A stretch of DNA of 64,000 bases from Chiua virens (GCA_019787685.1 JAHNUO010000016.1:1-64000), one strand, 5' to 3'; counted from the stretch's first letter, positions 37,480-50,430 are shown. Numbers and translations: made by a program. The notes: generated by a model from the sequence alone, not told the origin.

Positions 37480-37782
37480 ATGCCAGGTCCCGGCCTGGAT
37501 TACTACAATCATCATCATGTCCGTGGTCACAGTAGTAGCAAGGACCATTCAAATTTTGTAGCGACTAATACCGGCCGTACGACCCTACCAACATCCCCTC
37601 ACATTCAGCCATATGCTTTCGGAAGTATCCCATCCCACCCCGTTTCAGCTCTAGCACCCATGGTAGGTAGTTCTGTACATGTCACACAAGCCACTACGGT
37701 GGTGATACCCCTTTCCCCTACGCCACAACAATTAGCCGCTTCGGGCCCAGATTTACAGAAAATCCGCCCTAAATTTACCTGA
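37480..37782 (+). CDS. hypothetical 100-residue protein
   Basis: Single open frame from an ATG in a favourable context (AGCAATGCC). The product is rich in His, Ser, Pro and Thr (starts MPGPGLDYYNHHHVRG) with no membrane segment and no domain I know. It may be a small gene, a first exon or chance. It ends at a TGA and no neighbouring exon was found. Confidence 0.3.
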   Translation: MPGPGLDYYNHHHVRGHSSSKDHSNFVATNTGRTTLPTSPHIQPYAFGSIPSHPVSALAPMVGSSVHVTQATTVVIPLSPTPQQLAASGPDLQKIRPKFT

Positions 37783-38907
37783 GCTCAACTGAGCTCAAAT
37801 CCATGGTCGTCTGTATTTCCCTAAATCCTGACGGGAAGTCACCCACTGTTGCAGCTGTAAAGTCGTGGATCACGTCTGACAATGGCACAACACTTGAATG
37901 TGTCGACATGTACTATCATTATTGACATTCTGTGCGTAGTTCCTCCCCCATTCCCCTCGCAGTGTTATTTTACAATGCTATTTTACATCCTTCGAGTCTC
38001 CCAAATAGATTTTCGGTCACGTTGGGATGAATACTCGGTAAGCTTCTCTTGCTTCACTTAATCCCTTCCAATCCATTGTCTTGTTTCTCTCAGACGTTCG
38101 CCACAGTCTTTCCACTGGCTCATGACGAATTGCACGCAGTGCTTACAGTCAACCACGTCATACAAGACGGAATGTCTAATTGGCTTGAAGGAATGATCCT
38201 CCTATGCAGGTGTCACGACCGCCGATGGCGACACTACATGCCGGGTCGTATTTGTACTTACTAGTACCCGACGCAATCAACAGGCCTCTACCTCATCGTT
38301 TGTGTCACATTTTGGTGTTACCCTACTGTGTTGTAGACATGGTTCTGGTGTTAGTATGTTCCTCATTCTTTAAAATTTTAAATACCTTTCAGGCACTCCT
38401 TCGATTTTGAGCTCAAACTAGCCCCAAAGCAGTGGTTATCTCCGTCCGTCCGGCTCAGGGTGCAATCACCGTCATCGTCTGTATCATCAACCGGTGGTAT
38501 CATTCTCATCCATTAACTACTTGTGTGGATGATCTTCTCATAGACCTGTTTCTGATGATTGTCATTATTATGCTCTCAAACGTTCGAGTTGTGAGCAATC
38601 GTACATTTATATTTTGGCAATAACCGCCTGAGCATGAATTTCCGGCCATATGATTCATGTATTCCTCTGCGAATGTCGTGCCACCTCTCGTGATGTGACC
38701 AAATTTATGTATTCATATTGGGGCATTCCATTATACACTGCGTATATCTTATAAGTAATTGGAAGATAGTCAGGCCATCGCGGACCGACAGTGCACCTAC
38801 AAATATACTGACAGGACAGCCTACTCCGACTTCTTGCCAGGGCACCTCCGAGTCTGAGGCAGACAAATGGAAACCCTATCTGACGAAGCTCCCTACTGAA
38901 TAGAAAT
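37783..38907. other. intergenic, no gene recognised
   Basis: About 1.1 kb, AT-rich in its right half. No gene, RNA or repeat identified. Confidence 0.4.
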
Positions 38908-39460
38908 TCACTGGGATTGCTGCTCTGGAATAGACTTCGTTACCGTCAAAAGACCGTGCTCCATCTTGGCTTTGACATCCTCCGGCTATCACCAGTATCA
39001 GCATTGAACATCCTACACAACCAGTAATTGACCAACCTTAGTTCCAGAAGGAAGCTGCAGCGTCCTGGAGAACTTTCCGTAGTGACGCTCACGAACGGCA
39101 TATGCACCCTCCGAGTGAGAACTTGAGGTCGCAGACTCGCCCGACATGATGAGGCGGCTGTTGTGGACGTCGATAGCGACCTCCTCGGATTTGAGACCGG
39201 GAAACTCGAACGTTGCGATCACAATGTTGGAGTTTTCAGATTCGTGCATATCAAGCCTAGAGAGAGGTCGTCGAGTAAATAAACGTCGCAAGGAGAAAAA
39301 GTAGCCACCTTGGACGGAACGAATCGCGGCGCTGGGAGCGAGCATACCAGGTGAGCTCGGTCGAGCGAGTGGACGACCGGAAGTGTGCATCGAATACATC
39401 GTCAAAGAGATGGTAAAACTCAGTGAATGGGTCGTATTTGGATCGGATCAATGAAGACGT
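38908..39460 (-). pseudogene. HSP20 small heat-shock protein, start codon lost
   Basis: Alpha-crystallin-type chaperone of 149 codons: exons 39309-39460, 39037-39256 and 38908-38985. Reading gives YDPFTEFYHLFDDVFDAHF, then VIATFEFPGLKSEEVAIDVHNSRLIMSGE, RERHYGKFSRTLQLPSGTKPEDVKAKMEHGLLTVT and a stop. The frame, three exons and both introns (51-52 bp) are intact. However, the position that is ATG in the plus-strand paralogue (39974) is ACG here (39458-39460), within the same ACTAYGTCTTC context, and there is no upstream in-frame ATG nearby. Initiation would need ACG or a downstream Met (MHESEN), which would remove the N-terminal arm. I call it a probable pseudogene, although use of a near-cognate start cannot be excluded. 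Confidence 0.75.
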
Positions 39461-39973
39461 AGTGAAATCAAGGGAATTGAGCCCCCCCCTTTATACATAT
39501 ATATATATAAGACAGCACTGGCACATCGAGAATTATCTATTGCATTCTCTAGCGAGAACTCACCAGTTCCAACTTCCACATTGTTCGAACATTTTCCGTC
39601 TGATACTGGGCAGTCTAAGTGACACGGAAATTTTAATTCTGTCGGACAACCCAGTGAAAACTAGAAGAAAATAAAAGGTTCCACCTGGGTGAGCGCGGCG
39701 TTCTTTCACAGCTTCCTTTCCAGTCTCTTTCCAAACATCGACAAACGTAGCAGCACATAATGGACCTTCCAAAATGGGAACTCAACGTCAACATTCGCAG
39801 TCGGATTCTGTCGAAAGCTTCGTGAAAGACACAGGATCGATTAGGGGATAGCCATACGTCCTCTATAAATATGGACTCTTTTAATCCAGCCATTCCTCTC
39901 AAAGTCAATATTCGCGCACTACCCAGTTCTCAACCACTGAGCATCGTTCAAGTTCTACTACTACCACTCGACT
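39461..39973. promoter_or_regulatory. divergent promoter between the two HSP20 copies
   Basis: 513 bp. Toward the plus gene there is CTCTATAAATATG (39861-39873), about 100 bp before its ATG. Toward the minus gene, a TATA-rich run (39493-39511) sits about 35-50 bp upstream of the old start. GTCGAAAGCTTCGTGAAAG (39810-39828) resembles a heat-shock element: inverted GAA/TTC blocks, one of them off by one base from perfect spacing. This is what a heat-inducible HSP20 pair would carry. Confidence 0.5.
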
Positions 39974-40500
39974 ATGTCTTCCTGGAGCCGATTCCACTAC
40001 AACCTATTCACTGAATTTGACCGTCACTTTGACGATGCGTTAAATGCATTCTTCCTGCCGTCCGCTCCCTCGACCGAGCTTACCCAGCGTGCTCGCTCTC
40101 AGTACCTCGATTCGTTCCGTCCGAGGTAGTTTCATCTTTTCCGCCTTGCAACATCTATTTACTCATCGACCTCTCTCCAGGCTCAACGTGCACGAATCTG
40201 AGGATTCCAACACTGACCGCAACGTTTGTTGCCCGGTCTCAAATCCGAGGACATTGCTATCGGCGCGCACAACAACCGTCTCATTGTATCGGGCGAGTCT
40301 GTGACCTCACGTTCTCACTTGGAAGACGCACACGCCGTTCGTGAACGTCACTATGCAAGGTTTTCCAGGACACTGCAGCTTCCCTCTGGAACCAATCACG
40401 AGCTGTATCGGGGGGTGGATATTACACAAGTGATCACCGGAGGATATCAGAGCCAAGATGGAACACGGTCTTTTTTTGACGGTGAAATCCACTTCCGAGC
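39974..40500 (+). pseudogene. HSP20 paralogue, frameshifted
   Basis: ATG at 39974, exon 39974-40125 (MSSWSRFHYNLFTEFDRHFDDALNAFF), intron 40126-40180, then LNVHESEDSN. Against the minus-strand paralogue, two separate 2-nt losses (near 40216 and 40227) throw the crystallin domain out of frame. LPGLKSEDIAIGAHNNRLIVSGE resumes in another frame. The second intron's donor and acceptor are both gone (AATCAC and ATCACC where the paralogue has AAGGTT and GATAGC), and a T-run expansion near 40470-40476 breaks the last exon. The first exon has the same 152-nt length in both copies. Confidence 0.8.
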
Positions 40501-41654
40501 AGCAACCCCAGTGGATTTCTATTCAGTAAGGTTTCGTCGCATGATGCTAAAGAAGTCAATTGCTGTTAGTAGAAGTAACCTGGAGAATTGTGGTCCATGC
40601 CTACAAACTGATTATCATTAGAACGCTCTGCAGTTGTTTAGAAGTTTACAATATTGTTGTCATTTACGCCTTTCCCTCGTAACTTGAAGTGAAAACCGGT
40701 CGAGAGGTGAAGAGATTCTAGATTCTAGGAGACAAGCCTTCAACGAAGGATTAAACTTACAAAGTCGGCGTCCTTCTCCCTTTCATTCGCCAGCCTGCAC
40801 TAAGCACTAGTAGTACTGTAGCCTTGCCCTCGTGTACCAGCATACATACTTGCTATGTATGCGCTTCTGCGTGACATCGTGGCTACCTCTCCTTCGGAGT
40901 TTCAAATTAGACGTTTGATTATGTGCCGACAGTCGTCGAACTCGTCATGATCGATAACTTGACAAGCGATGTCAATGACTCCGCTGATTCAGTAACTGAC
41001 GATTGAATAATGTCCCCAGGCATACATGTGCACAGACGCTACCTAGCTAGAAGACCACTCGTTAGAATTCGGTCGATCCTCGATGGAATGGTGGCTCCGA
41101 AGTTAGAGACTTACCGGTTCTAAAGGTAGGTATGTACTGCAACAATTAGTGGTGTTAGTAATGTGCCATGCCGAACTTACATTGTGTCATACAGACTCTA
41201 TGATACTACTAGTAGATCGCACGGGAAACCAAGGTTAAACGTCTGAACTTTGAATTTGGACCCTCGTATCACCATGTCATTGTCTACGCGAAATACTGGG
41301 TTGAGTAATCTACCAGTATGGACCTCTTGTTTCACACTACTGTGTCGCGACGTATCGGGTAAGTTTTTGGCAGTTACGGACCCTCATCGTGACTGTTCAA
41401 ACGTTCAACTTGCCACTTGGCAACACGTGTCACGACTCACGAGGTGTTCTTCGTATCTATTCCCACCTCTGGTTCTTTAAGAGAGATGACGACGTGGCAG
41501 CACAGGCTGAATCGCTACTCCTTTCGCATCTCACGTTTTTATATCCAATACTCTCCAGCTGGCCCCACAGTGCCAAACGTTCATTTGATCCTTGCGTCCT
41601 TCCTTCTCCCGCACTGAGGGATCTATCTCTACTTCTCTTAGACGAGAGACACAC
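40501..41654. other. intergenic plus duplicated flank of MFS copy 2
   Basis: About 1.15 kb. From about 41400 the sequence parallels the flank of MFS copy 1. Nothing else recognised. Confidence 0.45.
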
Positions 41655-44172
41655 ATGGCCCAGCTAGAGAATGTTCTTTCCAGTGGACGAAGAGGCGCCG
41701 CGCGCTCTCTCTCCTGAGCAAGAGAAGCAACTTTGGCGCAAGGTTGATTTACGCTTGATGCCAATCCTAAGTTTTATGTATCTTCTTGCATTTATGGACC
41801 GAGGTACGTCGGAATCAGCCCAGTGACGCGATCCTGAATCGACCCGGGTGGTTTGACTAAATCCATTGTTAGGCAACATTGGTACGTCTTTCTTGCAACT
41901 TCGTATGCCTGCTCCACCGCCGGCGGGCTCACATCGACAAAGGGAATGCCAAATTGGATGGTCTGATGACGCAGCTTCATCTCAATGGAGATAAATACAA
42001 CGTCGCTCTCGTACGTCGTGTTTCCTTCGCTTTGCAAACATATCTGTGAACTCGTGTTACAGACCATGTTTTTTATCGTGTGTACAATCAGACCCTCTTC
42101 GAGTTCCGTTCGACATGTTTCTTTTAGTCATATTGCACGTTCGAATGTCCCGCGAAGTGAGTTCTTCTCTGCCTAGCTCACTCTCCAAACTGATTCAGCC
42201 ATTTAGCCTGGTACTGAAGTTGTTTCGTCCATCGAGGTAAGCCGGCTGAAGGCAGCACATGCGTGTTTTTTTTCTGATGCACAAACTGCGTAAGGTACCT
42301 TCCTGGAATCATGGTAAGCCGACCGTGACAGCTTTTGCCCATTGAGATCATCTAACAGATCATTCTAAGGTATTATGGGGCATTGTAATGCACGTCATTT
42401 TTATCGTGCTATCACTCTGGTACGATACTTATTCTACATCCAAGGACTTGTATGGGTTTCGTAAAAACGTGATGGAAATTTGACTTTACCTGGTCTTGAA
42501 ATTAACATTGTTTTCAGATATCCTCAATTGGTCGCTGCACGATTCTGTCTTGGCTTTGCCGAAGCTGGGTTGTTTCCTGGCGTAGTGTACTAGTAAGCTA
42601 TGAACTGAGATCTCGTCCGTGAAACTGACGTAAGAGCGTGGCAGCCTCACCTTATGGTACCCAAGGCACATGCTTCAGTACCGGGTCGGGCTCTTTTTCG
42701 GAGCAGCAACAGCAGCAGGTCAGGAAAACATTAAAGTGTTTCATACTATCATATTCAAACGTAAAATCAAAGGTGCCTTCTCCGGCTTACTTGCCTTTGG
42801 GTTGGGATATATGGGCGGCATCGATCATCTAGAGGGCTGGTCATGGATATTTGTGAGCTAGTTCTCAATTCGTTGGCATTATTCGATGACTACTTGAACA
42901 GATCGTTGAGGGACTAGTTACTATCTTGGGGGGATTTTTTGCGCTTTTCAGTAAGTTCAAACCCTTGACCATCAATCCTTGATCTCGATTCTTTCAGTCC
43001 TCGTGGATTTCCCATCGGACGCGACTTTCTTGGCCAATGAGGAACGTGCCTACCTCATATGGAGAAAAAGTGTGTTGTTCCAGGTCCAGGAGATGCGCGT
43101 AGACTCACGTCTCCCAGAATATGACAATTCGACGGTCGGAGAGGAAGAACGCTTTGCACTCAGCCACATCATCGCTGCGTTGACCGATTGGCAACTCTAT
43201 TTGCACATCCTTGTCTACATGTCGATAGTTGGTCCTCGTGAGTGACTATTTCTTGGTTGTTATCACGATGCTTACCTTTGTCGCAAAGTGTATGGTATAA
43301 CATTTTTCCTTCCGTAAGTCCTGCCAATGTTGCTCTCGTGACCCGCCCGAACTTTCATTTTTCTGTATAGAACCATCATAAAAAAGTTCGTGATCTTGTT
43401 CCGCTCTTCCAATGATGATTAACTTGCACTACAGCTTCGGTTACAGCACAGCTGTTAGCCAACTCCTCACCGTCCCACCATACGTCGTCTCTTGTACGTC
43501 TCTCAGTAGACTGGGATCTATCATCAGGCTGACAAGTCCATTTAGCAATTGTCCTCGTCATAGTCGCACATAACTCAGATAAAGTCAAGATCCGTTCTGT
43601 ATTCATCTTCGGTGCTTACATTTTTCTGCTCATCGGCTACTGTATCAATATATCGAACGCTCCAAATGGTCTCAAGTACTTCGGGACATTCCTGATCGTT
43701 CTCGGATCCTATAGTTCGTTCCCTGGTGTCGTCGCATGGTATGCTTTTGTTTCCATATTGGGACTTCAACCTCATGAAGTTTCGACAGGCTCGGAAATAA
43801 TCTCGCTGGTCAATATAAACGCGCTGTAGGCTTATCAGTGCAGATCGGCTTAGGGAACTTGAGCGGTGCCATCGCGGCCAACATGTATCGATCACGGGAT
43901 TCGCCGCGGTACATTCTCGGACGTAAGTCGTATTACCTTGACATTTTCTTCTTGGTCTGTCTTTACCCCTTCGCACAGACAGCCTGGAGATTATGTTCGT
44001 CGGTACCGGAATGATTGTGGTGCCTATCTTGGTCCTTTTGTACAAGCGCATCAACAATCAGAGGGACGAAGACTTGCGACAGCGCGTCGAGCGAGGCGAA
44101 AAGCTCGGGCTGACGATTCGCGAATTAAGAAACTTGGGCGATCGAGCCCCTGATTTCCGGTATACCCTGTAA
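41655..44172 (+). pseudogene. allantoate-permease-like MFS transporter, copy 2 (disrupted)
   Basis: Close paralogue of the gene at 29665-32183, collinear over the whole gene with the same intron positions. The ATG at 41655 is followed by an extra base about 25 nt in (CTTTCCAGTGGAC against TTTTCTGTGGAC in copy 1), which shifts the frame to a TGA within 25 codons. Splicing also creates a TGA at the joint before YPQLVAARFCLGFAEAG, where copy 1 gives a Gly codon. On the other hand, copy 2 is intact where copy 1 is frameshifted (KVKIRSVFIFGAYIFLLIGYCIN) and reads TCA where copy 1 has TGA. It ends GDRAPDFRYTL. A shorter product from MPILSFMYLLAFMDRG is possible for the N-terminus, but the splice-joint stop would still cut it. 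Confidence 0.78.
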
Positions 44173-46381
44173 TGTACGGATGTGCACTGACGGGTCATGC
44201 CTTCGGACTTCTTTGTGAGGATGGACCTGGCGTAGTCCAAAGTCACTGCCTACACTCCTTTTGTTGGCTTCCTTTCTTGGTCGCATATCGGTCGTTTCTT
44301 ATGGTCTTACTGCATTGTACGGTACTTTCCCCTTGTCATATTAATGGCAACTTTGGCAGACGTCATGGAAGTCGTGTATATCACATTACTGGAGCACGAC
44401 AGTGGGCACGAGAGGTGACCTGGTCAGACCAGATGGGGGTTGCACACTAAGATTGCTATGCATGCTACAACGGACTTGCTCATGCTTGGTCCTAATGGAC
44501 TCTGATCGTAGTCCACCATACATTCTTTGTTAGAGTAAATCCTGAATTCGGGACTCGACTTGGTCATCACTTTTAAATTGCTGGACAAGGTTCTGGTGTG
44601 TACTCTTCGGAAGGTGAACTTGAGGATTGTGTTTCAGATTCTATCGGCTTCTCCGAGTCAGTACTAGAGGTTCGTGGGAACAGCCTTACCATTGCGACCA
44701 ATGTCGAGCGGCGTTGGCCCGTTCTCATCGCCACCTTTCTGATTCGGAGCCGGCTTGCCAGTGTCAGTACTCCTTCAAGTTGTTGTATCTTTTTATGGCA
44801 ATCAACCCATTGTTTACAGGGTTACCGTGACGTGTGGAGCTGGTTCGCTCCAGATGGAGATCAATGTTTGTCTCATTGCCGGGCTTTCATGGGAACCCAT
44901 CTGCAGGCACACATACAATGGAATGGAAATCTTGCCATAACGTATGTTTCTTCTTTTGCCTTGCTGTGTTTCATCTGATGCTCAGCATTAGATGCTGTGA
45001 TAGCTGGGAACCGGCCTGAAGATTCTTGTATTGACGACGCTCAGGATGTTTTTTGAGCGACAGACTGACCAGTAATGATGCGACTGATATGTGTCCCCCT
45101 GCGATTTCTTGCACAGGCTCTCAATTGGTGTGTATTCGCCGGAATAGGAGCAAGCATTGTCGGTCTCGTAAGTCGCTAATATGTTATCTCCCTTCGCTTC
45201 CTTTGTCCTGTACACTGTGAACATAAAAGGAGATATCCTTTGTTTCCCGGGCCGGCGCGCTGTGAGCAATCAAATTGTCGTCATCATTGTCGCAAAGACT
45301 GCTTGCTGATCGAGATGGATGAATAAATTATAGCTATTACTGGGCTCTTTCGTTCAACAAATGACCAATGCTGTCCTCATCCGAAAATGAGAGCGTTACC
45401 CTTCACTTACATAAATTACACGTAAGGTACGCAAGGTGTTTTCTGCCGCATTTCCGAGGAGATGCATCACCTGAGCACTAAAGGCTGAGCGCTGGGGATA
45501 TCAAATGTGTGTCGGACAACGTGCCAATCCAACCCCGAATCGGTACCTAGTAGCAATCAGGGATTCAGGGACTCCAAATTCTTCGTGGGCGAATCATGCC
45601 TCGCAACCCAACGTATTGACGATCTGCATTGAGTAATGATTCAACTTTCGAACAGAGATACTCGCTTCGAGCAGATCGGTGCTTGCAGTCACCCTGATGC
45701 CGCTGCAAAATTGACCGAGTAAGTGTGTTATTGGGCCAGTGTTACATGGAAGGAGATACGTCGGATTCCTCCTGGGTTATTGCCTTGCTCCGTGGTTCTA
45801 TGGGTTTTCACCAGACGGGCCAGTGGGAAACCGTGACAGAACTTGAAGTAGTTTAGGCCATAGGTATGCTTGACACCGGGAATGGAATCTATCATACAAT
45901 GACAATGACTCGGCCAGGCACGTAGTTTGTTATTTCTAGAAAACAGTTTCAACTAAAACTTTCCACTTGGATTATAGGGTATGCCACCGCACATACTCAC
46001 AATGTTGACAGTTCCTGCCGGATCCGGAGGTATGAGGGTAGGTCTTACCCTTGGGATGTGATGTTACATGCACAGGGCTGGCTTTATATTCTTCCAGAAT
46101 GTCTGACCAAGGATTTCTCACCACTTAGTCCTTATTTGATAACCTGGGAAGCCTGGGACTAGGACAGAGTCATTCCACAATAAAGTTGACCAAAGGGGCA
46201 GAAGTTCACTTTGTTCCTTCCTTCACAGTCAACATCAACACGGAATGCAGGCTCAGATAGTCCACTGCCCCCCACCAGAGGAATCGCGCTCCAAACAAGC
46301 ATTACAAACTGAACTCCCAAGCCCAAGAAAGGAGAGGACGCTATTGGTACATGGCTGTGGGGGATCACCAGCCATCGACCA
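44173..46381. other. intergenic, no gene recognised
   Basis: 2.2 kb. Short frames around 44598-44978 and 45110-45175 look weakly coding but match nothing I know and do not join into a protein. Confidence 0.35.
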
Positions 46382-46389
46382 CCCAGATC
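46382..46389. repeat. 8-bp target site duplication of hAT1, left
   Basis: CCCAGATC directly before the element; the same eight bases follow its right end at 52702-52709. Confidence 0.9.
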
Positions 46390-48234
46390 TAGTGATGTGC
46401 AGGGCCTGGGTCAGGCTCAAAGCCCAGGGTCGGGTCAGGCTTTTGAGGGCTTGGGCCCATCCAAATTATAAGCCCAAGCCTTTGTTGAGGGCCCAGGTTG
46501 GGCCTGGGTCGGGCTTGGGCCTGAGCCCAGGCCTGCCTACCATATTGAGAGCACCAAGACGTAGTCAAATTGTAACAAGTTTACTAATTAGTCAATACAG
46601 AGTATTTCTCCATAGTTGCCCTCATCTGCTCCTGGTAAGTCTGAATTGAAGTCCAGTACCATAATATCCCATCCACTCTCATCACTGGCATTCTTGACAT
46701 TCTCTGGGACTGCCTCACTTTTACCATCAACGCCTGAGTCTGGTGACTCAGAGTCAGCCAAAACTGAAGGGTCATTATGAAAGAGTAAGTTGTGACGGAT
46801 CAAGCATTTGAGGCATTGCAGTACTTTGACAATATCAGACTTGAGGTGATTATGGTGTTTGCTGATTGTAATTCCAGCAGATGAAAATGCATGCTCACTT
46901 GAAACCGAGGTTGCCATGACAGAAATATAATCCTGGGCAAGTGAGGCCCAGACGGGATACCTGTCAGCATTCAAGCCCCACCACTGAATGATAGACATGT
47001 TTGTAGGGAGATGGTCCTTTGACTGAAGGTATCCATGAAAGTCTTCGAGCCACAGTTGCTGCACAATGCTAGGTCCTGCTGATGTGGCTGTGTTACATTG
47101 TACATCATCACTGTTGCTGTCGTCTTCATTGTCTGAGAGTACATGTAGAAGCCTTCCCAGTTTGCCATATGCTGATAAGGTTTTCACGGCTGATTTTGGT
47201 TTTTCAACCACCTGAGTATTGCCTTTCAACTCAAGGTAGTGCTCCTTGTACTAGATGCCAATGAATACTCCATCAGTGTGGGATTTCAATTTCGACCAGA
47301 AAGTTGAACACATACCAACATCTCGGCATGCTTGAGAGCCTTCTTGTGCAACTCATTTCCCCAATAATGCCATATATGATTTGCTTTTTGAACTGGGTCC
47401 AATACTACTTGACAACATGTGTAACAGCATGTTAGCAATGATGTGAAATCCAATGGTAGGATTGATCACGTACACATTCCCATAATATAAATGTTCGAGT
47501 CTGCATTTCTTTCATAGTATTCCATGAGTTTTCCCACACCTGCTTGGAGTCCCGTCCAGAAATTGATGTAGTCAGCCTTGAGAGTTCATGAATGCTAGGC
47601 TTTATGTAAAGCCTGAAGTGCTGGGAGCACTAGATGGATCGCTGGGCCATGGTCAGATGAGAAAGCCTGTTGAGCTTCTTCGGCTTTGCACAAGAGGGCA
47701 AGGAGGGTGTGGACCTGCATCCATTCATCGTCAGTCAATTGCAAGTCCATTAGGTTTTGGTGCCGCTCTCATGAGTCCCATTCTGCAGCTGCAAGCTCGT
47801 GGACAAACATGTCAACATCACCTTTAAGGGACTTGGCGCATTCGAGCATAAAAAATGTCGATGACCAGTGGACTGGCATGTCCAGTAATAGCTGAAGAGG
47901 CGGTTTGTGAGGTGGGTGGTTGGGCAGATCTCGCATTTGGATGGAGCGAAAAAGCTGCTTGTGTTTGGCAGATGACCGCTCTTTGACAGCAATTGTACAA
48001 ATTATGCCAACTTCATCTCTTTGTCCCTCTCGTGCGGCAATGAGTTCATGGTCTGGGTTTTTGGGGTTGTAAGCCTTTGATTTGCTATGTGCAGTGAGCA
48101 AGGCTTGGGTGGCTAAGTTTACAACATGTGTTACAATCACGTTTCACTCATTAATCTTTCGCCTTCCTACTCATTCTCTCATCCATTATACAAGATACTC
48201 ATATCTATTATTGAAGCAGTGCTTATCTTATAAC

Positions 48235-50430
48235 TAGTGTTTCCGTGGCCCAGCCCAAAAGCCCTGAGCCGGTCAAGCTGAGCCCCCAAAAGCCAGGCCA
48301 GGCCAGGCCCTGCTTAGGGCTTGGGGGGGCTTAGAGCCCAGCCTGCAATCTTGACAGGCCGCAAGCCGAGCCGAGCCAGGCTTCAGAAGCCCCGAAGCCA
48401 TGAGATTCTCAAGATGAGGATGACAACGACGACATGACAACTGCATTACAGCAGTTGTTGCGTTGTTGTCGTTGAGGGTGACGATGAGGGTGATGAGCGC
48501 GAGCGACGACAACGACAATGACGTGACGACTGCAATATCGCGGTTGTCACGTTGTTGTCGTCATTTTCAGGCGAGGTGAGGTGGGGCAAGGTGAGGGTGA
48601 GGGTGAGGGTGAGGACGGCAATAGCACTGCGTTATCGTGGCGATTGTGTTGTTGTTGTTGTTGTCATCATTGTCGGGTGAGGGTGAGCGAGGGACAATGG
48701 AGGTGAGGGATGACAATGACAACACGAGCACCATGATACATGGTGTGTGTGTTGTTGTTGTTGTTGTCATTGTTGTCTGGTGAGGATGAGGACGAGGACA
48801 ATGGGGGTGACTCCGAGTCAGGTGAGCAAGGACAATGAGGACAACACGAGCACCACATTATCGTGGTGCTCGTGTCATCATCTTCATTGCCATCGTTGTC
48901 AGGGACTCAGAGAGGGGTGGCACGCTGCACCATGTCGTCGTGGCATGTCGCGTCGTCCATCTGCATCATGTCCGGGGTGAGAGGAGAAGGAGGGAGGCTG
49001 GGAGGTCATCGTGTCATCCATTGCATTGGGTGTGGTGGCACAAAGGAAGGAGGGTGGGTGAATGCAGGGAGGGTGAGTCGCATTGATGATGCAACAATGT
49101 GCTGCATCGTCGGTGCAGCACGTTGTGGCATCGTCCTCGTGTCCAGGCAGCATGAAGGGTAGGGACAAGGTGTTCGTCATGTTGTGTCATGGTGAAGGTA
49201 ATAAATCCTGGCTGTAGTGCAATACTCAGGGGGATTGAAAGAATTAGAAAAGAGGGTGAAGGAATGCGATTCCGTTCAACCCAGGGACAACACTGAGTTG
49301 GTGAACGACGAATAATGGTTTTTGAGTAGTCCAAGATGAATCTGGGGTGAATCCGGATTAAAACAGATAGAAAAGCAGACATGGCAGTCCAATCTGGATT
49401 GAGAAAATATGAGGAGAGTGAGAGAAAATGAACATCGACCGAAAACGATGTGAGACAGATGCACACGGGCAAAAGCTACTGTATTTTGTCAATACAGTGA
49501 ATTTTATAGTCCTCGGGAATACCCTCAGACTTGTCCTAAGTAAGGATAATAATAAAAAGAAGGTTTTCATATGGTATAAAGTTCGAGAGGCACCCGAACG
49601 TCCCTGCAAGGGCTGCATGACATGGTCTAGCCAATGCTAAGTACGAATAAGGAGCATCAAAAATAAAATAAAAGAGTCCGAGGCAAAACGGACGTGGATA
49701 CAGCAATCCGGATGAGTTTGCACAAGCAGACAGATCAGGATCAGGATCGGGTGACGACAGGGTGTGGAAACATGCTATGTGAGCACAGGGAATACCTATT
49801 CCCTACAGCGGCCTTGTCATGGTTGCCATTGTTGTATGTCGTTGTCAGGTTCCGGGGTGGCACGGAAAGGTCAAGGGCAAGGTGTAGGAGGGGTGAGGTG
49901 TAGGAAGGTGAGTGTAGGGATGACAGCGCGACACATACATTGTCACATTGTCATCTTGTCGTGATGGCTCATCAATTTCCATTTTAGGTAATACCTGACA
50001 GCAACCATGACAACGCGACAATGGTGATAACACAGTTGTTGTGTCGTCATAATCACCCCCTCGCCATCCTCACCCTCGCCTCGCTTCACTTAAGTTGTCT
50101 GACGGTGACAATGATGACGACACAACAATCGTGATAACATGGTTGTCATGTCGTCGTAATTGTGCCCTTGTCGTCATTCTCACCTTCACCTCACCTTGCC
50201 CTTGTCCAACAGCGACAGCAGCAATGATGTGATAATGGTGATTGTGTGCTTCCCTGCATCAAGCTGCGGCCTGGCCCTAAGCTGGGGCTTCCAAGCCAGG
50301 CTGGGCCATCTTTAGGGGTTTTAGGGGCTTTAGGGGCCCAAGGCCTGGCCTGTGATTTTGTCAGGCCACTGGCCCCCAAAGCCGAGCCCAAGCCAGGGCT
50401 TTTGGGCCAGGCCAGGCCACGGAATCACTA
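48235..50430. mobile_element. nested non-autonomous hAT element (hAT2), 2196 bp
   Basis: Flanked by the perfect 8-bp duplication CTTATAAC (48227-48234 and 50431-50438). Ends TAGTGTTTCCGTGGCC and, inverted on the right, TAGTGATTCCGTGGCC: 16 bp with one mismatch. Subterminal GGGCTTTTGGGCC/GGCCAGGCC tracts resemble those of hAT1. There is no transposase frame; the interior is mostly degenerate GTTGTTGTCGTC and GGTGAGG tandem repeats plus a solo LTR. It must have been moved by a transposase supplied in trans, possibly of the hAT1 type since both start TAGTG; that is inference. Confidence 0.92.
49193..49807 (-). mobile_element. solo LTR inside hAT2
   Basis: 615 bp, TG..CA ends when read on the minus strand (TGTAGGGAATAGGTATTCCC at one end, TTATTACCTTCA at the other). 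It is the same family as the LTRs at 56359, 58968 and 61469. No perfect 4-bp duplication flanks it (ATGG left, GCGG right), so the site has mutated or rearranged. Confidence 0.85.

Noticed and set aside
44598..45175. Possible transporter or zinc-finger fragments (CDQC, ALNWCVFAGIGASIVGL)
   Set aside because: Fragments do not join in frame and match no family I can name.
48567..49180. Frames with poly-Thr/Asn/Asp
   Set aside because: Low-complexity translation of GTTGTTGTC repeats inside hAT2.
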